DNA of 41,916 nucleotides from Deltaproteobacteria bacterium (lineage in GTDB: Bacteria; Desulfobacterota; GWC2-55-46; UBA9637): the NCBI GenBank assembly GCA_016200645.1, contig JACQEJ010000118.1, positions 1 to 41,916 on the forward strand. The letters run 5' to 3'. The notes beneath the pieces are model-generated. The model did not search any database. It was not told the DNA's origin and saw only the letters and a list, made by a program, of their open reading frames with translations. A program made the position numbers and the translations under genes. Positions 19,038 through 27,842 of this stretch are shown here, in pieces (position 1 is the stretch's first letter; the number at the start of each line of letters is the position of its first letter).

Positions 19038-20435
19038 ATGGTGAAAAAGGTTGTTGCCGTTGGCTCCTGTTCAGGAGTGGAGGAAATCTTTTCTAAAAAA
19101 GGTTATGATGTAGAGCGTGTGGCGCAAAAGAACCTTCTTGATATTTTAAAGAATGAAGGCGTCGAGGCAGTTATTATAGATATGGATGATACTGCCAGGC
19201 CAAATGTCGTTATAAGCGGCATCAGGCACCTGTATCCGGGTTTATGGATAACGGCTATCGCTGACAATACGGAAGAGAAACATCGTTCTCTGGCATTCAG
19301 GTCCGGGGCAAGCAGTTATATTATAAAACCAGTGAATGAAGAAAAACTCGCGATAGGCGCTGAAGAGCCCTCCATGCCGCAGGATCTGCCGGAAGGGCAG
19401 CCCGGATTTACCCCTGAAATTAAAAGACAGATAAATCCTGCCGCTCTGGATGAATCTAAGAAAATATTTCCGTCGCGGTTTTATAATGCGTTTTTTATAA
19501 CAGAGTATGGCAAACTGGAGGTATTAAGGGCAGAGAGATACAATAAAAACTTTTCTATTATTCTCACCCACATAGAAGGGTTTAATAATCTCAAGAGAAA
19601 ACTGGAAAAAAAAGAACTTCTGGCGTTTCTCAAAGAGCTTATTAAAATGATGATGCATACCTTAAGAAATTGCGATGTTACCGGAATGGTGGAAGATAAG
19701 AAGATTGTTGTCATACTTCCGGAGACAGACTACTTTGGTTCATGCGTAACCGTAAGAAAACTGAAGAAGGCCGTTGAGAATGTAACTACAAAAGGAGAGC
19801 CGTATGCCTCTATTCTATTTTCCAATGTTTCCTATCCGAGGGATGGCAAGGGATATGGGGAGCTGCTGGCGGCAGCTGATAAAAGGATACAGGAGCAGAG
19901 AGAGGGGATATGGCTGAAACTGGGATTTGAGGATAAGCCTTTCTGGGAGATAATCTCTATACTCCTCCAGGGGAAAGGGTATGAAGAAAAAGATACAACT
20001 CCTTTTGATATTGGCAAAGGTTTTGACCAGCCCGTCTTCTTCCTTGACAGGCTTCAGGAGATGATGCTTCATGAGATATTACGGGAACCGAAGAAAAAGG
20101 GTATTCTGTATCTCGGGGCAAGAAAGATTACAGCGAACCTTCCTATTCTCAAGGCGCTGGACAGTTTAGGCATCACGACTGCAAAAATATTTATCGTTGG
20201 AGAAGGGGAGGAGAAAAAATGGAATATGCCGAATGCAACGCCGCTCTATCTATCCGACGCCCGTCTTTTAGAGACCTTCTTTATCTTTTTTCTGGGAGAA
20301 GATATTTCTTATGCAGTTGTGTGTAAAGAAAGATGGGGAGAACAATATTCATGTTTTCATACTGTTGATCCCTATCTTGTAGAGGGGTTAATAAATAAGT
20401 TTCAGAAGGAGTATTCGCTTCAGGAGCAGTTATAA
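19038..20435 (+). CDS. receiver-like plus degenerate GGDEF-like regulatory protein
   Basis: 'AVIIDMDDTARPNVVISGIRHLYPGLWITAIADNTEEKHRSLAFRSGASSYIIKPVNEEKL' receiver-like; middle domain with GGDEF-like layout but no GGDEF motif. Confidence 0.55.
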   Translation: MVKKVVAVGSCSGVEEIFSKKGYDVERVAQKNLLDILKNEGVEAVIIDMDDTARPNVVISGIRHLYPGLWITAIADNTEEKHRSLAFRSGASSYIIKPVNEEKLAIGAEEPSMPQDLPEGQPGFTPEIKRQINPAALDESKKIFPSRFYNAFFITEYGKLEVLRAERYNKNFSIILTHIEGFNNLKRKLEKKELLAFLKELIKMMMHTLRNCDVTGMVEDKKIVVILPETDYFGSCVTVRKLKKAVENVTTKGEPYASILFSNVSYPRDGKGYGELLAAADKRIQEQREGIWLKLGFEDKPFWEIISILLQGKGYEEKDTTPFDIGKGFDQPVFFLDRLQEMMLHEILREPKKKGILYLGARKITANLPILKALDSLGITTAKIFIVGEGEEKKWNMPNATPLYLSDARLLETFFIFFLGEDISYAVVCKERWGEQYSCFHTVDPYLVEGLINKFQKEYSLQEQL

Positions 20436-20440
20436 CGCAC

Positions 20441-22006
20441 ATGAACAACAAAAAGATTCTTATAGCATTCGGTGATAAAGAGGATCTGGCATCCATAGGC
20501 GAGTATCTCAAGGACAGGGGTTTTGAGATACTCACTGCAATGGACGGGGCGGCCGCTCTGGAGACTGCCTTGAATGAAAGACCTTCGGCGGTAGTGAGCG
20601 AACTAGCTCTCCCTGTTATAGACGGCGAGCGGGTCTTTCAAATACTCAGAAACAACCCTCATACAGCAGAGATACCCTTTGTTTTTCTTGCATCCGAGGC
20701 CAGGGAGATTAAAGGTTTTCGCAGGGATGTGGATGCCCTTTTGCTGCAGCCGGCAAAAAATGAAGAAGTTTTCAGAAGGGTAACAGGCGCATTGGCTGCC
20801 GGCAAAGAAGAGATTCAGGCTGCTATCGGAGATAAGGAGATTGAAGGAAGACTTTCACACATCTCTCTGGGAGACCTGCTGCAGATACTCCATCTCAACA
20901 GGAAAGAAGGTGTGTTAAAGGTCTCTTATGAGGAGAAAAAAGGTTTTATTTATATAAAAGAAGGAGTCATATACAATGCAGTTATAGACAGCATGGACAA
21001 GGAAAAGGCGTTGTTCAGGCTCCTGACCTGGCATGATGGCAAATTTGAATTTTCACCAAAGCCGATAGATACGCCTCAAAAGATCCACCGCACGGCAGGA
21101 AATCTCCTTATGGAGGGGATGCGTCAGTACGATGAGTGGAATAAAGCAAAGGAACAGCTGCCGAAGCCGGATTCCAGGGTTAAATTAAAGGTGGATATTT
21201 CCAGCCTGCCCAAAGGATTGAAACCCATCATATACGAGGTTCTTTTCCTGGTGGAGTATTATCCTGTGATCGGAGAACTGGTAGACCGCTGCACCTTCCC
21301 TGATTACGAAGTTTATCAAACCCTGGCGGGTTTAATACGAAAAGGGGTATTGGAAGAGGTTAAGGGGGAAAGGATAGCGGGTAAACAAATAGGGAGGCAG
21401 CGAGAGATACTTACTTCTCATCAGGCATTAAAGGTGAGGGAAAAGGTGGCTGCCAGGTGGAGTGATATGGAGGCTGCAACCTTTGGCAAGATATTCATAG
21501 TATCTACCAATGATAATCTAATTATGAGCCTTGTTGATTCTTTCAAAGAGATACCCGGTTTCTCCATCAACAGACAGTTTATTACATCCCCTGTTCACAG
21601 GGAAAATCCGCTGGGAGATATAGCAGCTTTAAAACTCTACGGCGGTATGGAAGCGGTTCTTTTTGCCATTCCTCTCCTCAATGAGAAAATGAGACCTCTA
21701 TGGAGAGCATTTTCAAGGAAAACGATAGGCATGATGATACTGTGTGATAAGGAAGGTATGAGCCATGCAAAAGAACTTGTCTCTTTTAAAAATTACATTC
21801 TTTCTATACGCCGCATACCTATACTGCATACCTTTGCCGCTGACCGCGAAATCGATACAGGGGTAGAAGAGAAGCTCAGAAGGGCGCTGGGGATGAGGAG
21901 GGATGAACCGATATTTATATTTGAACCCACGAACAGAGACAGGGTTTTTCAGATATGGAGCGCATTTTTCAGTTACCTTCTGAAGGATGAGTATATAGCG
22001 GCATAA
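20441..22006 (+). CDS. response-regulator/DUF4388 (PATAN) protein
   Basis: N-terminal receiver fold; 'EIEGRLSHISLGDLLQILHLNRKEGVLKVSYEEKKGFIYIKEGVIYNAVID' DUF4388. Confidence 0.7.
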   Translation: MNNKKILIAFGDKEDLASIGEYLKDRGFEILTAMDGAAALETALNERPSAVVSELALPVIDGERVFQILRNNPHTAEIPFVFLASEAREIKGFRRDVDALLLQPAKNEEVFRRVTGALAAGKEEIQAAIGDKEIEGRLSHISLGDLLQILHLNRKEGVLKVSYEEKKGFIYIKEGVIYNAVIDSMDKEKALFRLLTWHDGKFEFSPKPIDTPQKIHRTAGNLLMEGMRQYDEWNKAKEQLPKPDSRVKLKVDISSLPKGLKPIIYEVLFLVEYYPVIGELVDRCTFPDYEVYQTLAGLIRKGVLEEVKGERIAGKQIGRQREILTSHQALKVREKVAARWSDMEAATFGKIFIVSTNDNLIMSLVDSFKEIPGFSINRQFITSPVHRENPLGDIAALKLYGGMEAVLFAIPLLNEKMRPLWRAFSRKTIGMMILCDKEGMSHAKELVSFKNYILSIRRIPILHTFAADREIDTGVEEKLRRALGMRRDEPIFIFEPTNRDRVFQIWSAFFSYLLKDEYIAA

Positions 22007-22072
22007 AATTGCAAATTGAAAAATGCAAAATTTGCAATTTGCATTTTGTATTTTGTATTGGAGCGAAGCGAC

Positions 22073-22729
22073 ATGATAGATCTTCACACCCATTCGCTGT
22101 TAAGCGACGGCGAACTGCTTCCGTCAGAGCTTGTAAGAAGGGCAGAGGCCATAGGATATAAGGCCATTGCAATAACCGACCACAGCGATGCATCCAATCT
22201 TGATTTTGTCGTGGAGCGGATAATAAAGGTGTGCAGCGAATTGAAAGGGAGCGGAATACCTGTTATCCCAGGCGTGGAACTGACCCATATACCGCCACAG
22301 CAGATTGAGCGGATGGTAAGAAAGGCCAGGGCATTGGGGGCAAGGCTTGTCGTGGCGCATGGCGAGACTATTGTAGAGCCTGTCAGCCCTGGGACAAACA
22401 GGGCTGCTATACATGCAGGCATTGACATATTGGCGCATCCGGGACTCATCAGCGAAGAAGATGCGGGACTTGCGGCAGAAAAGTCGGTATATCTGGAGCT
22501 CTCGGCAAGAAAGGGGCACAGCCTCTCCAACGGCCATGTGGCTAAAGTTTCCAAAAAGTTTGGTGTAAATATGGTCTTGAATACGGACAGTCACGCCCCT
22601 TCTGACCTTATCAATGATGAAATGGCAATGAAAATAATTGTTGGGGCAGGTCTCACTGAAGACGATTTCAGGAGAATAACTAAAAATGCAGAAGAGATAT
22701 TACAAAAGGTTATGGGCTATGGGCTATAG
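22073..22729 (+). CDS. PHP-domain phosphoesterase (HisK/YcdX-like)
   Basis: MIDLHTHSLLSDGELLPSEL, 'AITDHSD', 'GVELTHI', 'LNTDSHAPSDL'. Confidence 0.9.
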   Translation: MIDLHTHSLLSDGELLPSELVRRAEAIGYKAIAITDHSDASNLDFVVERIIKVCSELKGSGIPVIPGVELTHIPPQQIERMVRKARALGARLVVAHGETIVEPVSPGTNRAAIHAGIDILAHPGLISEEDAGLAAEKSVYLELSARKGHSLSNGHVAKVSKKFGVNMVLNTDSHAPSDLINDEMAMKIIVGAGLTEDDFRRITKNAEEILQKVMGYGL

Positions 22730-24026
22730 GTTTAGAAATTCTAATATCCAAATTATAAATTTTAAATTTAAAATTTTAAGTTTAGAATTTAAAATTTATT
22801 TGCCTATTGCCCATCGCCTATTGCCCATCGCCTTTTGCCTATTGCCTGTCCTTATCAGCGGTTGCGCCGGCGGGCAGATAGCAAAAAAAGAGGTAAAAAC
22901 CCTTCCCTGGCCTACCTATCTCTTTAATCAAGAGAGGCAGGGGCGGACTGAAGATACGCTGGTTCCACCGCTCCGGTTTTCCACTTCCTTCATGATTGCC
23001 AGCGCGCCGGTATTCAAATTTTTTATTCCCTACGAGCCTGCAGAGTATTCATCCCCGGCAATAGTTGACAACATTGTATATGTAGGCACTGCAGACAAAT
23101 ATTTTTATGCCATAGACCTGATGAAAGGGCGGAAGATATGGGAATTCAAAACAACGGGCGCGGTGGAATCTTCTCCAACCGTAGCTGACGGCAGAGTATA
23201 TTTTGGAACAGGAGATGGCGTATTGTATTGTCTGGATACGAAAGACGGCCATGAGATATGGCGGTTTCAGGCTGCAACGGAGATAATCTCTTCTCCGGCA
23301 GCAGAGGGAGGGGTTGTTTATTTGAATTCCGCAGATGATAAATTGTATGCATTAAAGGCTGAAACCGGTGAAAAACTGTGGCAGTACAGCAGGAGATATG
23401 TAAATAAGATGGTCATGCGGACATTTGCCTCGCCTGCCGTGTATGGCGATAAGGTATACTGCAGCTTAGCCGATGGTTATGTGATTGCTGTTGAAAAATC
23501 TTCAGGCCGCGAGGTCTGGCAGAAGAAGGTGTCTGGGGAAGGCAAAGGCGGCGCTGCAAGGTTTACCCCAACCATCGATAATGGCATTGTCTATTGCATA
23601 AATGGAGATGGACTCCTTATTGCCCTGGACGCAGAGAATGGCGAAGAAAAGTGGAGATTTGACATTATCAAAATTAATGATTTTACCGTAAGCAAGGGTT
23701 ATATATTTATTGCGGGCTATGATGGCAGTATTATAGCGATGAACAAGGCAAGCGGAGAAATTATCTGGAGAAGAAGGGTCGGCCAGGGTATTCCCGTTTC
23801 TCTTATTGCAGCGGATAATTATGTGATAGTTGTCTCAAACTATAAAAGAGAGACCTTTTATTCCAGCACAGCAGGCAGTTATGCAGATATGTTTGATAGC
23901 GAGCACGGTATAAGGATATGGAATGAAAATATAGATTCAACCACCTCTACCTCGCTGGCAGCCGCATACAACCATCTCTTTCTGGTGACCGACAACGGAT
24001 ACCTCCGTATATACAAGAAACAGTAA
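22686..24026 (+). CDS. PQQ-binding-like beta-propeller lipoprotein (BamB-like)
   Basis: repeated blades 'GRKIWEFKTTGAVESSPTVADGRVYFGTGDGVLYCLDTKDGHEIWRF'; lipobox LISGC. Confidence 0.85.
   Translation: MQKRYYKRLWAMGYRFRNSNIQIINFKFKILSLEFKIYLPIAHRLLPIAFCLLPVLISGCAGGQIAKKEVKTLPWPTYLFNQERQGRTEDTLVPPLRFSTSFMIASAPVFKFFIPYEPAEYSSPAIVDNIVYVGTADKYFYAIDLMKGRKIWEFKTTGAVESSPTVADGRVYFGTGDGVLYCLDTKDGHEIWRFQAATEIISSPAAEGGVVYLNSADDKLYALKAETGEKLWQYSRRYVNKMVMRTFASPAVYGDKVYCSLADGYVIAVEKSSGREVWQKKVSGEGKGGAARFTPTIDNGIVYCINGDGLLIALDAENGEEKWRFDIIKINDFTVSKGYIFIAGYDGSIIAMNKASGEIIWRRRVGQGIPVSLIAADNYVIVVSNYKRETFYSSTAGSYADMFDSEHGIRIWNENIDSTTSTSLAAAYNHLFLVTDNGYLRIYKKQ
22710..22848. repeat. nested palindromic micro-repeats spanning the PHP C-terminus and PQQ signal peptide
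   Basis: ttatgggctatgggctatagg ... AT-rich aaatttaaaattttaagtttagaatttaaaattt ... cctattgcccatcgcctattgcccatcgcc. Confidence 0.85.
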
Positions 24027-24102
24027 ACTGTTAATTGTAAACTGTAAACTGTAAACATTAAGCTGTAAACAGTAAACAATTAACAGTTAACAGTTAACAG
24101 TA
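24021..24102. repeat. palindromic micro-repeat (cagtaaactg type)
   Basis: cagtaaactgttaattgtaaactgtaaactgtaaac ... gtaaacagtaaacaattaacagttaacagttaacagt. Confidence 0.9.
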
Positions 24103-24187
24103 ATTCTAATGGACAAAATTGTTTTGCACATTTGAATTTAGAATTTATTTGGGATTTGGATATTATAATTTAGGATTTGCTCCTCCT

Positions 24188-26413
24188 ATGAAGCCACTCA
24201 ACATAGCCTTTCTCTGGCATATGCATCAGCCCTTGTATAAAGACCCTTTCACCGGCGAGTATATCCTTCCGTGGGTAAGGCTTCATGGAACAAAGGATTA
24301 CTATGATATGGTGAGTATTCTTGAGGATTTTCCATCCCTCCATCAGACTTTTAATCTGGTGCCTTCTCTCATAGAACAGCTCAATGATTATGCAGAGGGA
24401 AAGGCGTCCGACAAATTCTTAAGCCTGACATTGAAACCGGCGCCGGATTTAACGTCGGATGATAAGGGCTTCATGATGAGAAATTTTTTTCTTGCCAACT
24501 GGGAACATATGATAAAACCCCTTCATGGGTATTGGGAACTCCTGAAAAAAAGAGGATTCTATCACCATGAAAATGAAATGGATGATGCTATCCGCTACTT
24601 TTCCGAACAGGATTTTCTGGACATGCAGGTATTATTTAATCTTGCATGGATAGATCCTGCCATAAGAGAAAATGACGGATTTTTAAAAGGACTTTCGCAA
24701 AAAGGCAAGGGTTTTACCGAAGAGGAAAAGAAGAAACTTGTCGCAAAACAAAAAGAGATTGTTAAAGGGATACTGCCTAAATATCGTGAAATGGAAAAAA
24801 AGGGGATTATTGAAATAACTACATCTCCTTACTATCATCCCATACTCCCTCTGCTCTGCGACAGCCATTCGGCAAAGGTGGCCATGCCCGGCGCGGAGCT
24901 GCCTCAAAAAAGATTTGTCTCTCCCGAGGATGCCGCCGAACAGATTAAAAGGGGCATAAAGCTGCATCAGGAGACTTTTGGCAGAAGGCCAAAGGGCATG
25001 TGGCCTTCCGAAGGGTCTGTAAGCGAGGCAATGCTGCCTATTATAGCGAATGAAGGCATACGCTGGGTTGCTACGGATGAAGAGATACTGGCCAATTCTC
25101 TCAAAAGGGGCATACGGCGGGATAGCGATGGCTATTGTCTCGATCCTGAAATTTTATACAAGCCGTATTATGTGACAGCGGAAGGTAAAAGGCTTTCCAT
25201 CATATTCAGAGACCATGTCCTTTCCGACCTTATAGGATTTGTGTATGCCGCATGGGATGCGGAAAAGGCGGCTGATGATTTTGCCGGCAGGCTTGTGAAA
25301 ATACACGACTCTCTTCCAAGTCCGGAAGGTTGTCTTTTGAGCATAATCCTGGACGGCGAGAATGCATGGGAGTATTATAAAAACGACGGCAGGGATTTTT
25401 TATGCGCCCTGTATGCGAGATTGGCAAAGCACCCCTTGCTCAGAGCAGTGACGGTGAGCGAATACCTGGAAGAATATCCTCCCAAGGAAGAGCTGCCGAC
25501 GCTTTACGCAGGTTCATGGATAAATCATAACTTCAAGATATGGATAGGCCACAGCGAAGACAATACTGCGTGGGATTATGTAAAAGATGCAAGAGATGCC
25601 CTTGTTGATTATGAAAAGATATTGAGACAATCCGGAGCCTACGAGCAGCATAAAGATCAGATAGCGGATGCGTGGCAGGAAATTTATGCAGCCGAGGGGA
25701 GCGATTGGTTCTGGTGGTACGGCGATGAACATTCGTCCATGAGTGATAAGGAGTTTGATGAGCTCTTCAGAAAACATATCAAACGGGTATATGCCCTTAT
25801 TGGAAAAGAACCTCCTCTGTCTCTTGAGGTTCCGATCATGATGGAGGAAAAGATATATGAACCGACCATTAAACCCACTGCATTCATAAACCCTGTTATT
25901 GACGGCGAGATTTCCGGTTATTTTGAATGGCTTTCCGCCGGCAGGCTTGAAAGAACAAACTACGGCGCTGCCATGCACAGAGAAACCAGAGCCGGTATTG
26001 TTGACAGCATTTCTTATGGCTTCAATCTTCAATCATTATTTTTCAGGTTTGACTATATCCATGACATTATCCCCTATGAACAAAAGTGGGATGTGATTAT
26101 CAATTTTCTTTTTCCAAAAATGAGAAAAATTAAGCTCTCCATAGAGGGTGGAAAGGCGGATGCGAAGATACTTGAGAAAGATAGCGATACAGGCGAATTT
26201 GTGGAAAAAAAGAAAATAGAATCTATTGCTGCAAAAGATGTGGTGGAGCTTGAAGTTCAGTTCAAAACGCTTGGTGTAAAAACAGGCGATGAGATGAGGT
26301 TTTTTATCACCATAGATGGGGGCGAAAGGGGTCTTGAGCGATGGCCGTCAAAAGGATATGTTGCAGTTGCCGTGCCGTCGGAGGATTTTGAAGACTATAA
26401 TTGGTGGGTGTAG
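24188..26413 (+). CDS. glycoside hydrolase family 57 protein
   Basis: 'MKPLNIAFLWHMHQPLYKDPFTGEYILPWVRLHGTKDYYDM', 'GMWPSEGSVSEAMLPIIANEGIRWVATDEEIL', 'DGENAWEYY'. Confidence 0.92.
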   Translation: MKPLNIAFLWHMHQPLYKDPFTGEYILPWVRLHGTKDYYDMVSILEDFPSLHQTFNLVPSLIEQLNDYAEGKASDKFLSLTLKPAPDLTSDDKGFMMRNFFLANWEHMIKPLHGYWELLKKRGFYHHENEMDDAIRYFSEQDFLDMQVLFNLAWIDPAIRENDGFLKGLSQKGKGFTEEEKKKLVAKQKEIVKGILPKYREMEKKGIIEITTSPYYHPILPLLCDSHSAKVAMPGAELPQKRFVSPEDAAEQIKRGIKLHQETFGRRPKGMWPSEGSVSEAMLPIIANEGIRWVATDEEILANSLKRGIRRDSDGYCLDPEILYKPYYVTAEGKRLSIIFRDHVLSDLIGFVYAAWDAEKAADDFAGRLVKIHDSLPSPEGCLLSIILDGENAWEYYKNDGRDFLCALYARLAKHPLLRAVTVSEYLEEYPPKEELPTLYAGSWINHNFKIWIGHSEDNTAWDYVKDARDALVDYEKILRQSGAYEQHKDQIADAWQEIYAAEGSDWFWWYGDEHSSMSDKEFDELFRKHIKRVYALIGKEPPLSLEVPIMMEEKIYEPTIKPTAFINPVIDGEISGYFEWLSAGRLERTNYGAAMHRETRAGIVDSISYGFNLQSLFFRFDYIHDIIPYEQKWDVIINFLFPKMRKIKLSIEGGKADAKILEKDSDTGEFVEKKKIESIAAKDVVELEVQFKTLGVKTGDEMRFFITIDGGERGLERWPSKGYVAVAVPSEDFEDYNWWV

Positions 26414-26454
26414 AGAGATGAAAAATCAAAACTCAAATAGCAAAAATCAAAACT

Positions 26455-26523
26455 GTAGAATCCAGAATTCAGAAGAAAAACTGTTTTTATTCTGAATTCC
26501 GACTCTTGACTTCTGTATTCTGC
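26455..26523. repeat. palindromic micro-repeat (cagaattcagaa type)
   Basis: gtagaatccagaattcagaag ... ttctgaattccgactcttgacttctgtattctgc. Confidence 0.8.
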
Positions 26524-26537
26524 TGTCATCATACTTC

Positions 26538-26566
26538 TTGACAATGCCGTTTTCTTGTCTTATATT
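26538..26566 (+). promoter_or_regulatory. near-consensus sigma70 promoter TTGACA-N17-TATATT
   Basis: ttgaca 26538-26543, exactly 17 nt, tatatt 26561-26566. Confidence 0.7.
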
Positions 26567-26588
26567 TACTGCATGTGACGAGGACGTT

Positions 26589-26620
26589 GTCGCGTCCCGC
26601 GCGGGCGCGTGGATTGAAAT
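26589..26620 (+). CRISPR. solitary type I-C-like CRISPR repeat (no array, no cas genes in window)
   Basis: gtcgcgtcccgcgcgggcgcgtggattgaaat, 32 nt, palindromic core and ATTGAAA(C) 3' end typical of I-C repeats; no second copy noticed. Confidence 0.75.
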
Positions 26621-26621
26621 C

Positions 26622-27410
26622 ATGCCATCTCCAAAAGCTATTCACCAAAGGTTAAACCAATCCCTCGAACAAATCATGAAGGAGAGATTTGTTCACAGCC
26701 TTTCTCATATCATCTATGACAGGATTTCACTCCTCTGGCACATTGATAAAGAATCTGAACAGCTCATGGCCCACATAGCCGCAAAGGTTGTGGCAGGGAT
26801 TTTTTGTTTGGAATATCTTTCCCATATCAATTCGCTGGTGAAGGAGAAGGCCGGCATCAAGGAAGATATTACAGCCATGGATCTGTCGAATGAAGAATTG
26901 ATAGCCGGTATAAAGACCAGGCTTTCCCGCAACAAGGAAGTTGCCGGACTTTTCAAGAATGCCGCCGGCCTGTTAAAGAAGTTTGTAGACGCCATAGATA
27001 TAAAAACCCTGAAGGGCTTAACAACCATAGCCCATACCAGCGATTACCTTTTATCTTCCCTGCAGGATATGAAGGATTCTCGCCACGATGAGTATGCCAT
27101 ATGGCTGTCTTCAATTCCATATTATTATGAAAAGGATTTGAAATATCTTGGCCTTGTTCACTATGAAGGACTCAAGATGCGCGATGCGAGTTTGGATATT
27201 GACAGCTTTGCAGTCTCTTTTTGGAATGAACAGTTTTCTAACGAGCCTTTTTGTCTGGAAAAGATACATTCCAACCACCGCATCAACCTTAATGCCCACT
27301 TGCCGTCAGAAGCGGCAAAGGAAGGCTACTTCCCCTGCACCGCTGCATCCGCCGGCAAGAACAAAAAAATTTTCACCCCCAGGGAGCAATCTGCACGGAC
27401 AAGGAGTTAG
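26622..27410 (+). CDS. uncharacterised protein A of a three-gene cassette
   Basis: ORF from ATG 26622 (MPSPKAIHQRLNQSLEQIMKERF...); helical; no family recognised. Confidence 0.65.
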   Translation: MPSPKAIHQRLNQSLEQIMKERFVHSLSHIIYDRISLLWHIDKESEQLMAHIAAKVVAGIFCLEYLSHINSLVKEKAGIKEDITAMDLSNEELIAGIKTRLSRNKEVAGLFKNAAGLLKKFVDAIDIKTLKGLTTIAHTSDYLLSSLQDMKDSRHDEYAIWLSSIPYYYEKDLKYLGLVHYEGLKMRDASLDIDSFAVSFWNEQFSNEPFCLEKIHSNHRINLNAHLPSEAAKEGYFPCTAASAGKNKKIFTPREQSARTRS

Positions 27411-27413
27411 GGT

Positions 27414-27839
27414 TTGCATATAAAAGAACAGATTCGGGGTATTGATTTCCTTATCAAGAAGATACGCGCAAATAGAAATTCTCTTATCCCCGCGAAGGCA
27501 AAATCAGGGGATATAGAGATGAAGCGGGATATAAAACACTCCTTTGATATACCTCCGAACCCTCACAAAAAGTTTTCCATCGCTGTCAGGGACAGGCTGT
27601 CATTCAGCCCGGGCGCAGGCCCGTTTGACATAGAGATAGTGGTTGTGGGTCTTGTTTTTCTCAAGGAAGAGATGAAGCCGTCTCAAATCAAGGCGCTTCT
27701 GAAAGACCGGGATAATACAAACTTTCTTATCAATCAATGCCTCCCCCATACATCCGCCGCAGTGGCTTACCTTACGGACCGGATGGGTTTCAGCCCAGTC
27801 ATACTTGCTCCAAAATTTCCTCTCTCAAGGGAGGGATAA
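27414..27839 (+). CDS. uncharacterised protein B of the cassette (TTG start)
   Basis: TTG start 8 nt after AAGGAG; tightly follows gene A. Confidence 0.65.
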   Translation: MHIKEQIRGIDFLIKKIRANRNSLIPAKAKSGDIEMKRDIKHSFDIPPNPHKKFSIAVRDRLSFSPGAGPFDIEIVVVGLVFLKEEMKPSQIKALLKDRDNTNFLINQCLPHTSAAVAYLTDRMGFSPVILAPKFPLSREG

Positions 27840-27842
27840 GGC

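Noticed and set aside
9892-24026. Diversity-generating retroelement or retron as source of the repeats
   Set aside because: No reverse transcriptase ORF anywhere in the window and the repeats are not template/variable pairs.
26538-26621. N-terminal extension of gene A (MTMPFSCLIFTACDEDVVASRAGAWIEI) in the ORF track
   Set aside because: The TTG start is the -35 box itself and VVASRAGAWIEI is the translation of the CRISPR repeat; the likely start is ATG 26622.
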